From NCBI GenBank assembly GCA_947258795.1, contig CAMYJU010000006.1, positions 22,294 to 86,293 on the forward strand: 64,000 nucleotides of DNA, in the 5' to 3' direction. The notes below the pieces were generated by a model that saw only the letters and a list, made by a program, of their open reading frames with translations, did not search any database and was not told where the DNA came from. The DNA is from an uncultured Gammaproteobacteria bacterium (GTDB lineage Bacteria; Pseudomonadota; Gammaproteobacteria; DRJJ01). Positions 36,956-45,846 of this stretch are shown in pieces (the stretch's first letter is position 1; the number at the start of each line of letters is the position of its first letter). Made by a program: the position numbers and the translations under genes.

Positions 36956-36989
36956 CAGGGGACAGGGTACAATACCTGGCCCCTGTTTT
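36956..36989. terminator. GGGGACA/GGCCCC hairpin terminator
   Basis: CAGGGGACAGGGTA (36956-36969) pairs with TACCTGGCCCCTG (36973-36985), followed by TTTT. It ends the NAD(P)H-binding gene. Confidence 0.8.
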
Positions 36990-37013
36990 CCTGTTATAAA
37001 ATGTAAACAGAAC

Positions 37014-37335
37014 TCACGCTACTCTGGCATTGCGTCTGACTGCCCCCGGCTCTGTACCGATAATCTTTTTAAATGCCTTCGCAACCGTATCACAGATATT
37101 TCTGAACCTTGAACTTATTGGAGGGTTCGATGATCTGGTGGCAGCAATACGAAGCGTCACATTAAAATAATCTGGTCTTATTGGAGAATCAACCGCAAGC
37201 CAAGTGCGAGATCTTCCTCTTGCTAATCGGCTAATGCGCGACAGATTATTTCTGAATGATATCGGTTATTTCACCAATATTGTCCAGCAAAACATTGACC
37301 AGTGCGGAATCAAAATGCTTATTCTTATTATGACG
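37014..37335 (-). pseudogene. Remnants of two regulatory genes
   Basis: No intact gene lies between 36947 and 37370, but two minus-strand frames look like old coding sequence. One frame ending at 37246 gives NKHFDSALVNVLLDNIGEI, resembling the C-terminus of an HD-GYP response regulator. Another frame ending at 37014 gives RPDYFNVTLRIAATRSSNPP and then AFKKIIGTEPGAVRRNARVA, resembling the C-terminus of a LysR- or AraC-type regulator. Both lack starts. The identification is by eye from short segments. Confidence 0.35.
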
Positions 37336-37370
37336 GTTACAGGACCTAGTAAATATGTATCAAATAACCA

Positions 37371-38384
37371 TCAAAACCCTTCCAGCACTATCTTACCGAT
37401 CGATTGGCCACTTTCAATCATCGCATGAGCCCTTTTCAGATTTTCCGCATTGATAGTGCCATAGTGCTGATGAAAGGTTGTTTTAATCAGGCCTGCGTCA
37501 ACCAGCTCAGAAACCTCATCAAGCAAATGATGTTGTTCAATCATATCCGGCGTCTGATACAGTGAACGCGTGTACATCAGTTCCCAGTGAAGAGAAATAC
37601 TCTTGGTTTTCATTTTGGTGAAATCCAGCTGACCAGGATCATCGATTATCGCGATTTTGCCAAATGGTGCAATCAGTTCGATTACATTATAAAAATGTAA
37701 ATCAGAACGGGTAATACAGGCCACATGCGTGACCTGATCGATACCGGCTCTTTTCAGTCCATCAATCAGCGATTGCTTGTGGTCGATAACATAGTCAGCA
37801 CCAAGTTCAGTCACCCATTCACGTGTTTCAGATCGTGATGACGTACCCACTACAGTCAGACCGGTAAGGCGACTGGCCAGCTGGGTCAGCATTGACCCTA
37901 CTCCCCCTGCGGCACCAATGATCAACAGCGTCTCCCCGCTATGTCGCTTACCCGGGTTCACCTGTAGTCGCTCGAACAACAGCTCCCATGCGGTGATCGT
38001 GGTCAGTGGCATCGCTGCTGCCCTGGCAAAATCAAGACTGGCCGGTTTTTTACCCACGATACGTTCATCCACCAGGTGCAACTCGGCATTACAACCCGGC
38101 CGGTCAATCGCTCCGGCATACCAGATTTCATCGCCAGGCCTGAATAACTGACACTCTTCTCCGACTGCCTCAACCACACCTGATGCATCCCAGCCCAGTA
38201 CTTTATACCCCCCTGATTCCGGCTCGGCGCGTTTACGAATCTTGGTGTCGACCGGGTTAACCGCAATCGCCCTGACTCGTACCAACAGATCACACCCGCG
38301 TGGTTCAGGTGCCGGCAGTTCGATATCCTGCAGTGCATCCTGATCATTTATATCCAGTGACTTCTGATAACCGACTGCCTTCAT
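37371..38384 (-). CDS. Zinc-type alcohol dehydrogenase / quinone oxidoreductase family protein
   Basis: A 337-residue medium-chain dehydrogenase/reductase. The catalytic-domain start (MKAVGYQKSLDI, then VNPVDTKIR) and GWDASGVVEAVG are typical of the quinone-oxidoreductase-like subgroup, and IIGAAGGVGSMLTQLA near 155 is the NADP(H) loop. The structural zinc Cys cluster is absent, as in quinone reductases. It probably reduces an enone or quinone. It stands alone on the minus strand. Confidence 0.87.
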   Translation of the reverse strand: MKAVGYQKSLDINDQDALQDIELPAPEPRGCDLLVRVRAIAVNPVDTKIRKRAEPESGGYKVLGWDASGVVEAVGEECQLFRPGDEIWYAGAIDRPGCNAELHLVDERIVGKKPASLDFARAAAMPLTTITAWELLFERLQVNPGKRHSGETLLIIGAAGGVGSMLTQLASRLTGLTVVGTSSRSETREWVTELGADYVIDHKQSLIDGLKRAGIDQVTHVACITRSDLHFYNVIELIAPFGKIAIIDDPGQLDFTKMKTKSISLHWELMYTRSLYQTPDMIEQHHLLDEVSELVDAGLIKTTFHQHYGTINAENLKRAHAMIESGQSIGKIVLEGF

Positions 38385-38474
38385 GTCACACTCCTTGTAT
38401 AACTAAAATTCGATAGTATGCACTGTGCTGGTTTAATAATTAGCTGGCTGATTCGATATATTTCGGACTAGCTT

Positions 38475-38943
38475 TCAGGCAGGTGCCAGACTGCGTACAG
38501 TAATCGGCTGCTCAAAACCCTTGATTTCAATGATTTGCTCAGGGGAATAGTGAAAGCGTGGGTTGCCTTTCGTTTCTGAGTAAACGAACTCTGGCACAAT
38601 AATAGACATCGGACCTGCAAACCCGCATAAACGCGCGGCCAGGTTCACGGCTTCCCCGACTATCGAGTAGTCCAGGTGCTCGGGAGAACCGATATTACCA
38701 ATCACGGCCGGACCCTGACTGATCCAGCAATACACCGTCAAAGTGAGCTTCCCGAGAAAGCCTGATGGCCTGCTCACCACTCTCTGCCTCAACGACCCGA
38801 TATCCATCTTTCTCCAGGTATCGCCGGAGTAACACGCACATGATTGACTGGTCATCAACAACCAGAATGGTTTTGTGTTGCTGTTTTATCACTTTATCAA
38901 TGGGACTTGTACGCCATTTCCTCAATAATATTAAATAATTCAA
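38475..38943 (-). pseudogene. Response regulator / class III cyclase with internal deletion
   Basis: The frame from 38943 gives a receiver-domain start, KTILVVDDQSIMCVLLRRYL, up to FDGVLLD (the phosphoacceptor strand), and then breaks. The other frame gives GPAVIGNIGSPEHLDYSIVG and EAVNLAARLCGFA, the end of a class III adenylate/guanylate cyclase catalytic domain, to the stop at 38475. The rest of the receiver, any linker and most of the cyclase are missing. The two halves are fused near 38705 and out of frame. Such receiver-cyclase proteins are normally several hundred residues long. Confidence 0.8.
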
Positions 38944-38949
38944 TCGAAA

Positions 38950-39198
38950 TTAATTCATTTTATTCTTGTTTGCCTTTATACAAAAAATAATAAAAAACGA
39001 ATTCCAGTTATCATAGTTTTCAACATCGTCTATATTACTTAGCCCAGTTTCATTCTTTAAGTAATCAAGTGTCTTTGCTATTTGCTCTTCATTAATACCA
39101 TTTAACTTTATCAGGTTGATTGTCGCCTCCGAGGGACTCCAATCGCTTAATAATTTACACATAGCTATTAAATCTCTTGTGTTAACGGGGCTATACAT
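38950..39198 (-). CDS. Short AT-rich hypothetical protein
   Basis: An 82-residue frame seven bases upstream of the broken receiver-cyclase gene. It reads as a helical, acidic protein (GINEEQIAKTLDYLKNETG) with an Asn/Lys-rich hydrophobic end. I do not recognise it. The composition differs from its neighbours and it could be a fragment. Confidence 0.4.
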   Translation of the reverse strand: MYSPVNTRDLIAMCKLLSDWSPSEATINLIKLNGINEEQIAKTLDYLKNETGLSNIDDVENYDNWNSFFIIFCIKANKNKMN

Positions 39199-39434
39199 AC
39201 AAAGCCCGGATTAAACCTGGTCTATTTATCGCGCTCCGAACAAGCACTCCAGGAACGTACCTCGCAGGATAATCATATTAGCAAAAACCACCTCTCTGTT
39301 GCACTATTTGATGCCTGTATTTACACCTGATTTCAACCACTTATCTTCATAGTTTCGGATTGTACGTCCGTTCAGATTAGGTTCAGCCGGCTCATCATAA
39401 GATGGCTACATGTTCGGCAACATGAGCGTGCAAA

Positions 39435-39800
39435 ATGATGACTAAAAACTGCCCAAAAATTACTGGATTTCATCTCAGTCATGACAAACTGTCACGGGAA
39501 AACATGTGTTACTCAGGCACTGGCGGTGTCAGTAATGAAAACCGTTCACTCGGTTTTATACCCGCTTTTTGTGATACCGATAGCGGAAAGATTTATCTGT
39601 CCTGTCACAAAGATGGCACGCAGGCGGCTATCCATATGCTGGATGGATTACCTGACAAACTGGTTACCGCAAGAGATGCACAACACAGGATCATCGCGAT
39701 CAAACCATCGGTCATACCAGGTTTTGTCAAAGAAGGCCATTTCTACACTAGGGAACAAGCCGCTGAAAAAGTGATTAGTAAATCAGAAGACACCAATTGA
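39435..39800 (+). CDS. Hypothetical protein
   Basis: A 121-residue protein without a signal peptide or membrane segment. It contains GFIPAFCDTDSGKIYLSCHKDG, HMLDGLPDKLV and KPSVIPGFVKEGHFYTREQA, which look like ordinary folded-protein segments. I do not recognise the family. It stands alone; the second ATG at 39438 is an equal start. Confidence 0.55.
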   Translation: MMTKNCPKITGFHLSHDKLSRENMCYSGTGGVSNENRSLGFIPAFCDTDSGKIYLSCHKDGTQAAIHMLDGLPDKLVTARDAQHRIIAIKPSVIPGFVKEGHFYTREQAAEKVISKSEDTN

Positions 39801-39970
39801 TTCTATCTGATCGGGTATTAGTATTTTAAGCCAACTTGTCTGTCAGTCGTTTAGCTAATCTGCTTCCATAGCCCCATTTCGGAACGTCTATTCGCTCCTG
39901 TATTCTATATACGATTCTGTTGCTATAATATAAAGATATTCATTCTGACCCGTTTTTGAGGAAAAACGTC

Positions 39971-40762
39971 ATGAAAATTTTATCGCTGCTAAAGGCGAGC
40001 TCAATGCTTGTAACAATATTGACGACGTGCAATCTGCACGCTTCAGATGTAGACAAGGAGAAACGCTGGGCAGACCAGATCATCGATACCCTCATGGTCG
40101 GTGATGCAGAATGGTTAACTGCTGAAAAACATAAATTCCTGGGTATCTATACTGAAAGCGAAAATGACAAACCTGCTGGTGCAGTTATCGTCTTGCATGG
40201 TATTGGCGTTCACCCAAACTGGGAGGATGTGGTTCAACCACTACGCAGTGAATTACCCGAATCTGGCTGGCATACCATTGCTGTGCAAATGCCGGTGTTG
40301 CGCAATGAGGCCAAAACAGAAGACTATATTCCCCTGTTCCCGGAAGTGGCTCCGCGTTTAGATGCCACTATCGCTTTTTTGAAAGGTAAAGGGGTCCGGA
40401 ATATTATCATTGCAGCTCATAGCCTTGGAGCCAGCATGGCAGCGTATTTTATGGCCGGCAAACCCGACCCGGCAGTCAAGGCCATGATAGTCGTCGGGGT
40501 TTCTGGCAGATTAGCTCCAGGTGCCAATGTGAATTTTCTGCAATCCTTACAAACCATTCAGATACCTGTTCTGGATATTTATGGTAGCGAAGATCTGAAA
40601 GCTGTATTGGACACGGCCAGCAAACGGGCAAGTACTGCGGAAAAAGCAGGTAACAAACATTACCAGCAAACCATGGTTCCTGATGCCGATCATTTCTTTA
40701 AAGGCAAGTCAGACATACTTGTCAAGCAGGTTGTAAACTGGATCAAGCAGTATCGTCAATAA
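39971..40762 (+). CDS. DUF3530-like exported alpha/beta hydrolase
   Basis: A 263-residue protein with a signal peptide (about 1-24) and an alpha/beta hydrolase fold of the DUF3530 type: VIVLHGIGVHPNWE forms the oxyanion strand, IIAAHSLGASMAAYF the nucleophile elbow (Ser in HSLGA), DIYGSEDL carries the acid, and PDADHFF the catalytic His. It is probably a periplasmic esterase of unknown substrate. The ATG at 39971 is preceded by GAGGAAA; an upstream TTG would be needed for a longer form. A GGGGTCA hairpin follows the stop. Confidence 0.83.
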   Translation: MKILSLLKASSMLVTILTTCNLHASDVDKEKRWADQIIDTLMVGDAEWLTAEKHKFLGIYTESENDKPAGAVIVLHGIGVHPNWEDVVQPLRSELPESGWHTIAVQMPVLRNEAKTEDYIPLFPEVAPRLDATIAFLKGKGVRNIIIAAHSLGASMAAYFMAGKPDPAVKAMIVVGVSGRLAPGANVNFLQSLQTIQIPVLDIYGSEDLKAVLDTASKRASTAEKAGNKHYQQTMVPDADHFFKGKSDILVKQVVNWIKQYRQ

Positions 40763-40794
40763 CCAGCCCGGCTAACTGCCTGGCAACCAGGGAT

Positions 40795-40847
40795 AACGGG
40801 GTCAGAAATGTATAATTAGTGAATGCCTTCGCTCTGACCTCCGTTTT
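40795..40847. terminator. GGGGTCAGA-type hairpin
   Basis: AACGGGGTCAGA (40795-40806) pairs with TCTGACCTCCGTT (40833-40845) with one bulge, followed by TTT. It ends the DUF3530 gene and overlaps the end of a possible small frame on the other strand. Confidence 0.7.
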
Positions 40848-40971
40848 ATTTCACAACATGAATATCGTTACCTAGTTCCGCAATCAGCTTCTGCTTATCC
40901 TGATGACCCTGGCTTTTTTTGACATCCAGGTTTGACTCTACCATTTGGCAGCCGCTCTCCACGATAATCAT
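40846..40971 (-). other. Possible 41-codon gene or gene end
   Basis: On the minus strand an ATG at 40971 opens a 41-codon frame with one Cys and a plausible protein-like C-terminus (KLIAELGNDIHVVK). It lacks a strong ribosome site and lies in a gap otherwise without genes. Given the other broken genes nearby it may be the last part of a lost gene. Confidence 0.25.
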
Positions 40972-41077
40972 TATTATTTGACCAATAGTATAGCCACTGG
41001 CATAAACTTTTATACAGAACTACCGGTTGATCCATCCATTTACTGTATAAATATAAAGGTATTCAGCTTTTTTGTAT

Positions 41078-41653
41078 CTAGTCTGTGCTCGCTTGCTTGT
41101 TCGTTTCCAATAACTTTGCCGCCTGCCGGTAACTCAAACCCTGTATACCACTTTTTATCATTGAGGTTCTTAAAGAGGCCGCAAGACCTGATGCCAGGGC
41201 ACGTTGATAGAAAGGCAATGACGCAACATAAAACGGCAATGCCTCGTCTATCAACTGCCTTGATTCCAGAAGTTGTTCCATTACTTTTTTCTGTTGTCTA
41301 ATCAGACCCATCAATATTGGGTCACGGGCCGCTGCCTCATCGATATTCAGCGTCCAGGTAACATCCTTCTGCAACATACATTGACCCACATATTGACCAA
41401 ATGAATCGCCTCCCCATTCATCGGGAGATATGAGCGATAGCCTGAACAATGATGCTTGTTTGTACAAATAATAGTGCTTGCCAATTACCGGCCTGAAGCC
41501 AAAACTGCTGTGCAGAACAAACAGGGAGGTAAACAACTCATTACTGATTTGCTGTATATCCTTGGCTGGTACAGGTACCATCGCCCGACTATCCGTCAGG
41601 CTATCCAATACAGGTGTTAATCCCTTGCCTTGTGGGTTAGGATTTATGCTCAT
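41078..41653 (-). CDS. DUF2452-like protein
   Basis: A 191-residue soluble protein. The start (NPNPQGKGLTPVLDSL) and the segment with KHYYLYKQASLFRLSLISPDEW fit the DUF2452 family, whose function is unknown to me. It starts six bases after the stop of the thioredoxin-HEAT gene, so both are on one transcript. No catalytic motif is visible. Confidence 0.65.
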   Translation of the reverse strand: MSINPNPQGKGLTPVLDSLTDSRAMVPVPAKDIQQISNELFTSLFVLHSSFGFRPVIGKHYYLYKQASLFRLSLISPDEWGGDSFGQYVGQCMLQKDVTWTLNIDEAAARDPILMGLIRQQKKVMEQLLESRQLIDEALPFYVASLPFYQRALASGLAASLRTSMIKSGIQGLSYRQAAKLLETNKQASTD

Positions 41654-41659
41654 ACTTGC

Positions 41660-42298
41660 TTATTTCAGATCTTCCAGACTTTCCTTTGCAGTCTGTCTTA
41701 CCTGTGCATCTTCATCATCCAGCATCGCTGTGAGCGGCTCAATCACAGTATCCGCATAAGTCAGAGAAAGATAATGACAGACATCGATACGGATTGGCGG
41801 ATGTTCATGCTGGATCAAACCAATCAGACCAGGAATGATTTCCCTGATCTCATCCGTGTCCTCAAAATGCTCCATCACTGCACCAATACCGAGCCGAACA
41901 TTGATTTTGGCATTAGGGTCTGCCAGTAAAGGTAGAATATCCTCAAGCCTGGCCCTGCCCTGTTCGAGCCAGTCGATTACTTTGGCCAACTTGCCGTTTT
42001 CGAGCAGGTATGCAAAATAATGACTGATTCCCGTGTCGGATGAAAACTCATTGATCCAGTAATCCAGCTCGCCTGGTGTCAATGCCCCGTCAAATACAAA
42101 CTCGCCCAGTTGCAGCCAGGGTACCGATCGCACCTGGTATTTTTCAGCTATTTCGGGAGATTGCTCGATATTGATTATATTCAGCTGCTCAAACTGACCA
42201 GCCTCATTGCGTTCATTCAGCAGGTTTTTCAATGCGCGGCAGTGCGGACAATGGGTCGATGTTAACAAAGTGACTACAGGCTTATTCATCTTGATCAA
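41660..42298 (-). CDS. Thioredoxin-fold protein with HEAT repeats
   Basis: A 212-residue cytoplasmic protein. Residues ~5-85 are a thioredoxin/glutaredoxin fold with the redox pair CPHC in TSTHCPHCRALK and a cis-proline strand in VRSVPWLQLG. Residues ~115-212 contain HEAT-like helical repeats (ARLEDILPLLADPNAKINVR, DEDAQVRQTAKESLEDL). Such fusions are seen in sulfur- and iron-oxidising proteobacteria, but the substrate is unknown. The DUF2452-like gene follows six bases later. Confidence 0.82.
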   Translation of the reverse strand: MIKMNKPVVTLLTSTHCPHCRALKNLLNERNEAGQFEQLNIINIEQSPEIAEKYQVRSVPWLQLGEFVFDGALTPGELDYWINEFSSDTGISHYFAYLLENGKLAKVIDWLEQGRARLEDILPLLADPNAKINVRLGIGAVMEHFEDTDEIREIIPGLIGLIQHEHPPIRIDVCHYLSLTYADTVIEPLTAMLDDEDAQVRQTAKESLEDLK

Positions 42299-42421
42299 TA
42301 CTTTCTTTTAATTCGCTCTACGCGCAGGTTTAACATCCGCGTAATAACTGGCACCCATCCATACTGCAGAGATGCAGGGTCGAGGCGCAATCAGAAACAA
42401 CTACGATTTTACCCTGTTTGA

Positions 42422-42823
42422 TTACATTGCCTGGGCAAGATAGGCTCCCAGTCTCATATCGGTGGTCAGGATATGTTCGGTTAACCAGCGCTCCAGAAAA
42501 ACGATATCGTCATCCACAACCTGTTTGCCTGCCGCAACAACCTTCTGTTGCAATCCCTTGGCACTTTCAATGAGTTCCCGGTGCTCTTCCTTATGCTCTG
42601 CGTAGCCGTCATAGCCGTATTTCACCATCAGGCGTTCTTCATGACTGAAGTGCCAAACCGTACAATTGATCAGTTCTTCCAGTACCGCAGCGAGGTAATC
42701 CGGATCTTCACCTTCCGTTACCGCATGATTAAGCATATTAAACAGCTTCACCAGTTTCTTGTGATCATCATCGATCTCATCGACCTCGACACTTAACACC
42801 TGGCGCCACACTAACTCTTTCAC
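42422..42823 (-). CDS. Bacteriohemerythrin
   Basis: A 133-residue single-domain hemerythrin, a four-helix bundle that binds oxygen at a di-iron site. The iron ligands are in place: His in DDDHKKL, the helix with WHFSHEERLM, the HKEEH pair and HILTTD near the C-terminus. It can carry or sense oxygen in microaerobic cells. It is divergent from the sulfur-globule-like gene, with an FNR-like box in between. Confidence 0.93.
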   Translation of the reverse strand: MKELVWRQVLSVEVDEIDDDHKKLVKLFNMLNHAVTEGEDPDYLAAVLEELINCTVWHFSHEERLMVKYGYDGYAEHKEEHRELIESAKGLQQKVVAAGKQVVDDDIVFLERWLTEHILTTDMRLGAYLAQAM

Positions 42824-42956
42824 AAGTATTCTCCCGGATTGTTATTAAACACTTCTCTCCACAGGCTGCTTAATCAATAGTTTACGCTTTTTGTAGTGCT
42901 AACAAAAATACTGAGTCCGTTGGTTTGACCAATCACTCAGCTTATTAGCGGCAAGT

Positions 42957-42998
42957 TTGATTCTGATCATTTTTTCATCAAAATTACCATTTTATTAT
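42957..42998 (+). promoter_or_regulatory. FNR-type box and -10 of the sulfur-globule-like gene
   Basis: TTGATTCTGATCAT (42957-42970) matches the FNR consensus TTGATNNNNATCAA at nine of ten fixed positions. TATTAT (42993-42998), a near-consensus -10, lies so that a start site about seven bases downstream (near 43005) would place the box centre at about -41.5, the classic class II activator position. Confidence 0.7.
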
Positions 42999-43068
42999 TT
43001 AGATCAGATTTGCTAGCGGGCATCACTTTGCTATGTCACTTAACCATGTAAGAAGAGAGGGAAATTCA

Positions 43069-43368
43069 ATGAAAAGTCTGAAGAAAATCCTTGTACTTGC
43101 CGGGTTGCTAGGCGCCTCTATCATGTCCATGTCATCAGCAAATGCATTCTGGTGGCCATGGGGTGGGCCTTGGGGTGGAGGTCCATGGGGAGGTTATCCA
43201 TATTATGGTGGCAATCCTTACTACGGAGGCCACCCTTACTATGGCGGTTATCCTTACCACGGCGGCTATCCGTACTATGGTGCTTATCCTCACTACGGCT
43301 ATCCCGCGTATACGCTGCCACCAGCACAACAGCCTGCCGCACCGGCAAAACCTGAAGAAAACAAATAG
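43069..43368 (+). CDS. Sulfur-globule-like secreted Gly/Tyr/Pro-rich protein
   Basis: A 99-residue protein with a signal peptide ending near SSANA (about residue 25). The mature part begins FWWPWGGPWGG, continues with repeats of the type YPYYGG and ends in a Pro/Ala/Lys-rich tail. This composition, repeat style and size match sulfur globule envelope proteins of gammaproteobacterial sulfur oxidisers; related low-complexity secreted proteins cannot be excluded. I chose the ATG at 43069, which has AGAGAGGG before it. The FNR-type promoter suggests induction when oxygen is low. A strong terminator follows at once. Confidence 0.72.
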   Translation: MKSLKKILVLAGLLGASIMSMSSANAFWWPWGGPWGGGPWGGYPYYGGNPYYGGHPYYGGYPYHGGYPYYGAYPHYGYPAYTLPPAQQPAAPAKPEENK

Positions 43369-43382
43369 TAATGCATCCACAC

Positions 43383-43411
43383 AAAGGGCGGAGTCATTGC
43401 TCTGCCCTTTT
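43383..43411 (+). terminator. Rho-independent terminator of the sulfur-globule-like gene
   Basis: AAAGGGCGGAG (43383-43393) pairs with CTCTGCCCTTT (43400-43410), one G-U pair, followed by T residues. Confidence 0.85.
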
Positions 43412-43457
43412 ACCCTATTGAAAAAGAGGTCAGCAACAAGGTAATAAATTTCTCACA

Positions 43458-43498
43458 GTGTGACCAACTCCCATTTATTGGATTGACCTTGGTCACAC
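43458..43498. promoter_or_regulatory. Inverted repeat upstream of the EF-hand gene
   Basis: GTGTGACCA (43458-43466) and TGGTCACAC (43490-43498) form a nine-base inverted repeat. Inside it TTGACCTTGGTCAC (43483-43496) is itself dyad-symmetric and distantly FNR-like. It is a candidate operator for the gene starting at 43590. Confidence 0.4.
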
Positions 43499-43589
43499 AT
43501 GATCTACCTTAGTAGAGCGATATAGAAGTCAATCTAGGTTGTAGTTATTAAATGTGTATAGCCAGATTCACGTCATGGAGGGTATGACT

Positions 43590-43913
43590 ATGAAATATGC
43601 TGTAATCACCACACTGTTAACATTCCTTTTCACAGGTGCGGCTATGGCCGGTGGTGCCACGGGATCGGGAAAAGGCGCAGAAAAAATGGGACTGGGCGCC
43701 GGGCAAAGTATGGAACAAATGCGTGCCACCCAGGAACTGCGTTTCCGAAATATCGATGGCAACCAGGATGGTTTTATTACCCGTAAAGAGGCAGAAAACC
43801 ATCAACGCCTGATCACTAACTGGGACAAGGCCGATGCAAATGCAGACGGCAAGCTGGACTCAGCCGAGTTCAGCGCCTTTGAGGAAGTCGTACCACCGGG
43901 ACGCAATCCTTAA
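43590..43913 (+). CDS. Secreted EF-hand protein
   Basis: A 107-residue protein with a signal peptide (about 1-20) and two EF-hand calcium loops: DGNQDGFITRKE and DANADGKLDSAE. It should bind calcium in the periplasm or outside the cell. The ATG at 43590 follows GGAGGG at the right distance; an upstream in-frame ATG overlaps that site. Its promoter region contains the 43458-43498 inverted repeat, and a GGGGTCAGA hairpin follows. Confidence 0.88.
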   Translation: MKYAVITTLLTFLFTGAAMAGGATGSGKGAEKMGLGAGQSMEQMRATQELRFRNIDGNQDGFITRKEAENHQRLITNWDKADANADGKLDSAEFSAFEEVVPPGRNP

Positions 43914-43931
43914 TCTATTATTTATATCTTC

Positions 43932-43981
43932 GGGGTCAGATAACATAACGCGCTACTCCAGGCCGTTGGGTATCTGGCCCC
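43932..43981. terminator. GGGGTCAGATA-type hairpin
   Basis: GGGGTCAGATA (43932-43942) pairs with TATCTGGCCCC (43971-43981) across a 28-base loop, between convergent genes. Confidence 0.65.
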
Positions 43982-43989
43982 ATCAACCC

Positions 43990-44907
43990 CTAATTGCTCT
44001 TCCCGTTATGTGACCACAGACTGGCCAGTACCGACCCAGACAAGTTGTGCCAGATACTGAAGATGGCACCTGGCAGCGCGGCCAGTACTGAAAAATACTT
44101 GATCGCCAGCGCAACACTGAGACCGGAATTTTGCATACCAACTTCGATCGCTAATGTACGGCAGGTCTGTTGATCATAACCCATCCATTTGCTTACCCAG
44201 TAACCGCCAAGCAAGCCTGTCAGATTATGCAGAATGACCGCGGTCATGATCACGAAGCTCAACTCACTGATACGAGCCTGGTTAACCGCTACGATAATGG
44301 CGATGATCAGCACAATCGCGATCACGGAGATCACCGGAAACAGTGGTTTGACGGGTTTTAATCTCGGTCCGGCCAGATGATTAATCAACACGCCTATCAA
44401 TACCGGTGCAATCACGATTTTCAGTACCGTTAACAGCATTCCCCATACCGGCACTGGAATTCGTTCACCGAGATAGAGCCAGGTAAGTGCCGGCATCGCC
44501 ACAACGGCCAGCAAGGTTGAACACAGCGTGAGTGTAATCGACAAGGCCACGTCGCCTCTGGCCAGATAACAGATCACGTTGGAGGCAGTGCCGCCTGAGC
44601 TGGCCCCGACCAGTACCATACCGATCAACAGTGGCAGCGGCAGTTTCAGCCCTATTGATATCATGTAGGCCGCCAAGGGCATGACCAGGAACTGCAAACA
44701 TACCCCGATCAGAATGATGCCAGGAGTTTGACCCACCCGTTTAAAGTCTTCCATGGTCAAGGTCATACCCATACCAAACATGATCACGGCCAGTAGCGGA
44801 ATGATGCCGGGTTTCAATGTGGTAAAGGGTTCCGGAAAATAATAAGCGATACCTGAAAGCAACAAGGCCCAAACGGGGAACAGATGGGTGATAAATTTAA
44901 CCAGCAT
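43990..44907 (-). CDS. Bile acid:sodium symporter (BASS) family transporter
   Basis: A 305-residue membrane protein with about nine to ten helices. The helix-breaking segments GASSGGTASNVICYLARGDVALS and the EVGMQNSGLSVALA stretch near the C-terminus are the crossover motifs of BASS carriers, which import small organic acids with sodium. The substrate cannot be read. A LysR gene lies just upstream on the same strand (31 bases). Confidence 0.9.
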   Translation of the reverse strand: MLVKFITHLFPVWALLLSGIAYYFPEPFTTLKPGIIPLLAVIMFGMGMTLTMEDFKRVGQTPGIILIGVCLQFLVMPLAAYMISIGLKLPLPLLIGMVLVGASSGGTASNVICYLARGDVALSITLTLCSTLLAVVAMPALTWLYLGERIPVPVWGMLLTVLKIVIAPVLIGVLINHLAGPRLKPVKPLFPVISVIAIVLIIAIIVAVNQARISELSFVIMTAVILHNLTGLLGGYWVSKWMGYDQQTCRTLAIEVGMQNSGLSVALAIKYFSVLAALPGAIFSIWHNLSGSVLASLWSHNGKSN

Positions 44908-44937
44908 TTACGTTTTTCCCCTCCACAATATTGATTA

Positions 44938-45846
44938 TTAATCCACGTCCTTACCAACAATAATTGCTTTCTGCTTCTGTAATTCCTCTACCAGGAAATC
45001 TCGAAAAATACGAACTCGTGCAGTTGTGCGCAAATCCACATGCGATAACACCCATAATCCCCAGCCACGTTCGACAAAGGCCGCCGGAATGCGGTGTAAA
45101 TCAGTCTCTAAATCACCAAATGCACATGGCATCTGGGCCATCCCCATACCCAGTTGCACCATTTTCAACATCAGGCCCAGCTCAGTGGTGCGATACACAC
45201 GTCTGGTGTTCGGGAAACTTTTCTCGATCCACGGCGGCCGGGTATGGCCATCGCCGATCCAGGTGATACAGGGTACATCCCCACTGTCGGGGTCTGACTG
45301 AATCCTTTCCAGGATGTCTTTGCTACCATACACGGCATAGGCGATGCGACCAATACGTTTACCAACCAGGTTGGACGGCGGGTTGTCAGTAGACCGGAGT
45401 GCGACATCGGCTTCACGAGACGCGAGGTTCAACTCATCACGGGTCGCGATAATCTCCAGGTCCACCTCCGGGTACTGTTCTGTAAAGGCCTTCAAGGCCG
45501 GTAACATCAGCGACTGGGTGCAGACATCGGCTACAGTAATGCGTAATAAACCACTGAGTTCCTGACTGTCAGCCATCACATGCCGTTGTATACTGTCAGC
45601 CTCTTCCGACATACGCTCTGCGGTACTCACCAGCTCCTCACCGATCGCAGTAATCATCCAGCGCTTGCCATCACGAACAAACAGACTTTTACCGAGATAT
45701 TGTTCCAGTGCAGCTATACGACGTGAAACCGTGGTCTGATTGACACCAAGTGTTTCTGCAGCAGCGGATACCGAACCAGCGCGAACGACTTCAAGGAAAT
45801 GCTTTACCCCATCCCAATCCAGTTTATGCATATTTGCATTATTCAT
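44938..45846 (-). CDS. LysR-family transcriptional regulator
   Basis: A LysR regulator of about 302 residues: winged helix-turn-helix near the start (AGSVSAAAETLGVNQTTVSR and RRIAALEQYLGKSLF), then an effector domain with SGLLRITVADVC. I place the start at 45846 or the ATG two codons earlier; a longer frame to 45927 is unlike the family. The BASS gene follows 31 bases after, so both may be transcribed together from the GCATTA-rich region upstream. The divergent gene upstream is the broken SRPBCC gene. Confidence 0.85.
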   Translation of the reverse strand: MNNANMHKLDWDGVKHFLEVVRAGSVSAAAETLGVNQTTVSRRIAALEQYLGKSLFVRDGKRWMITAIGEELVSTAERMSEEADSIQRHVMADSQELSGLLRITVADVCTQSLMLPALKAFTEQYPEVDLEIIATRDELNLASREADVALRSTDNPPSNLVGKRIGRIAYAVYGSKDILERIQSDPDSGDVPCITWIGDGHTRPPWIEKSFPNTRRVYRTTELGLMLKMVQLGMGMAQMPCAFGDLETDLHRIPAAFVERGWGLWVLSHVDLRTTARVRIFRDFLVEELQKQKAIIVGKDVD

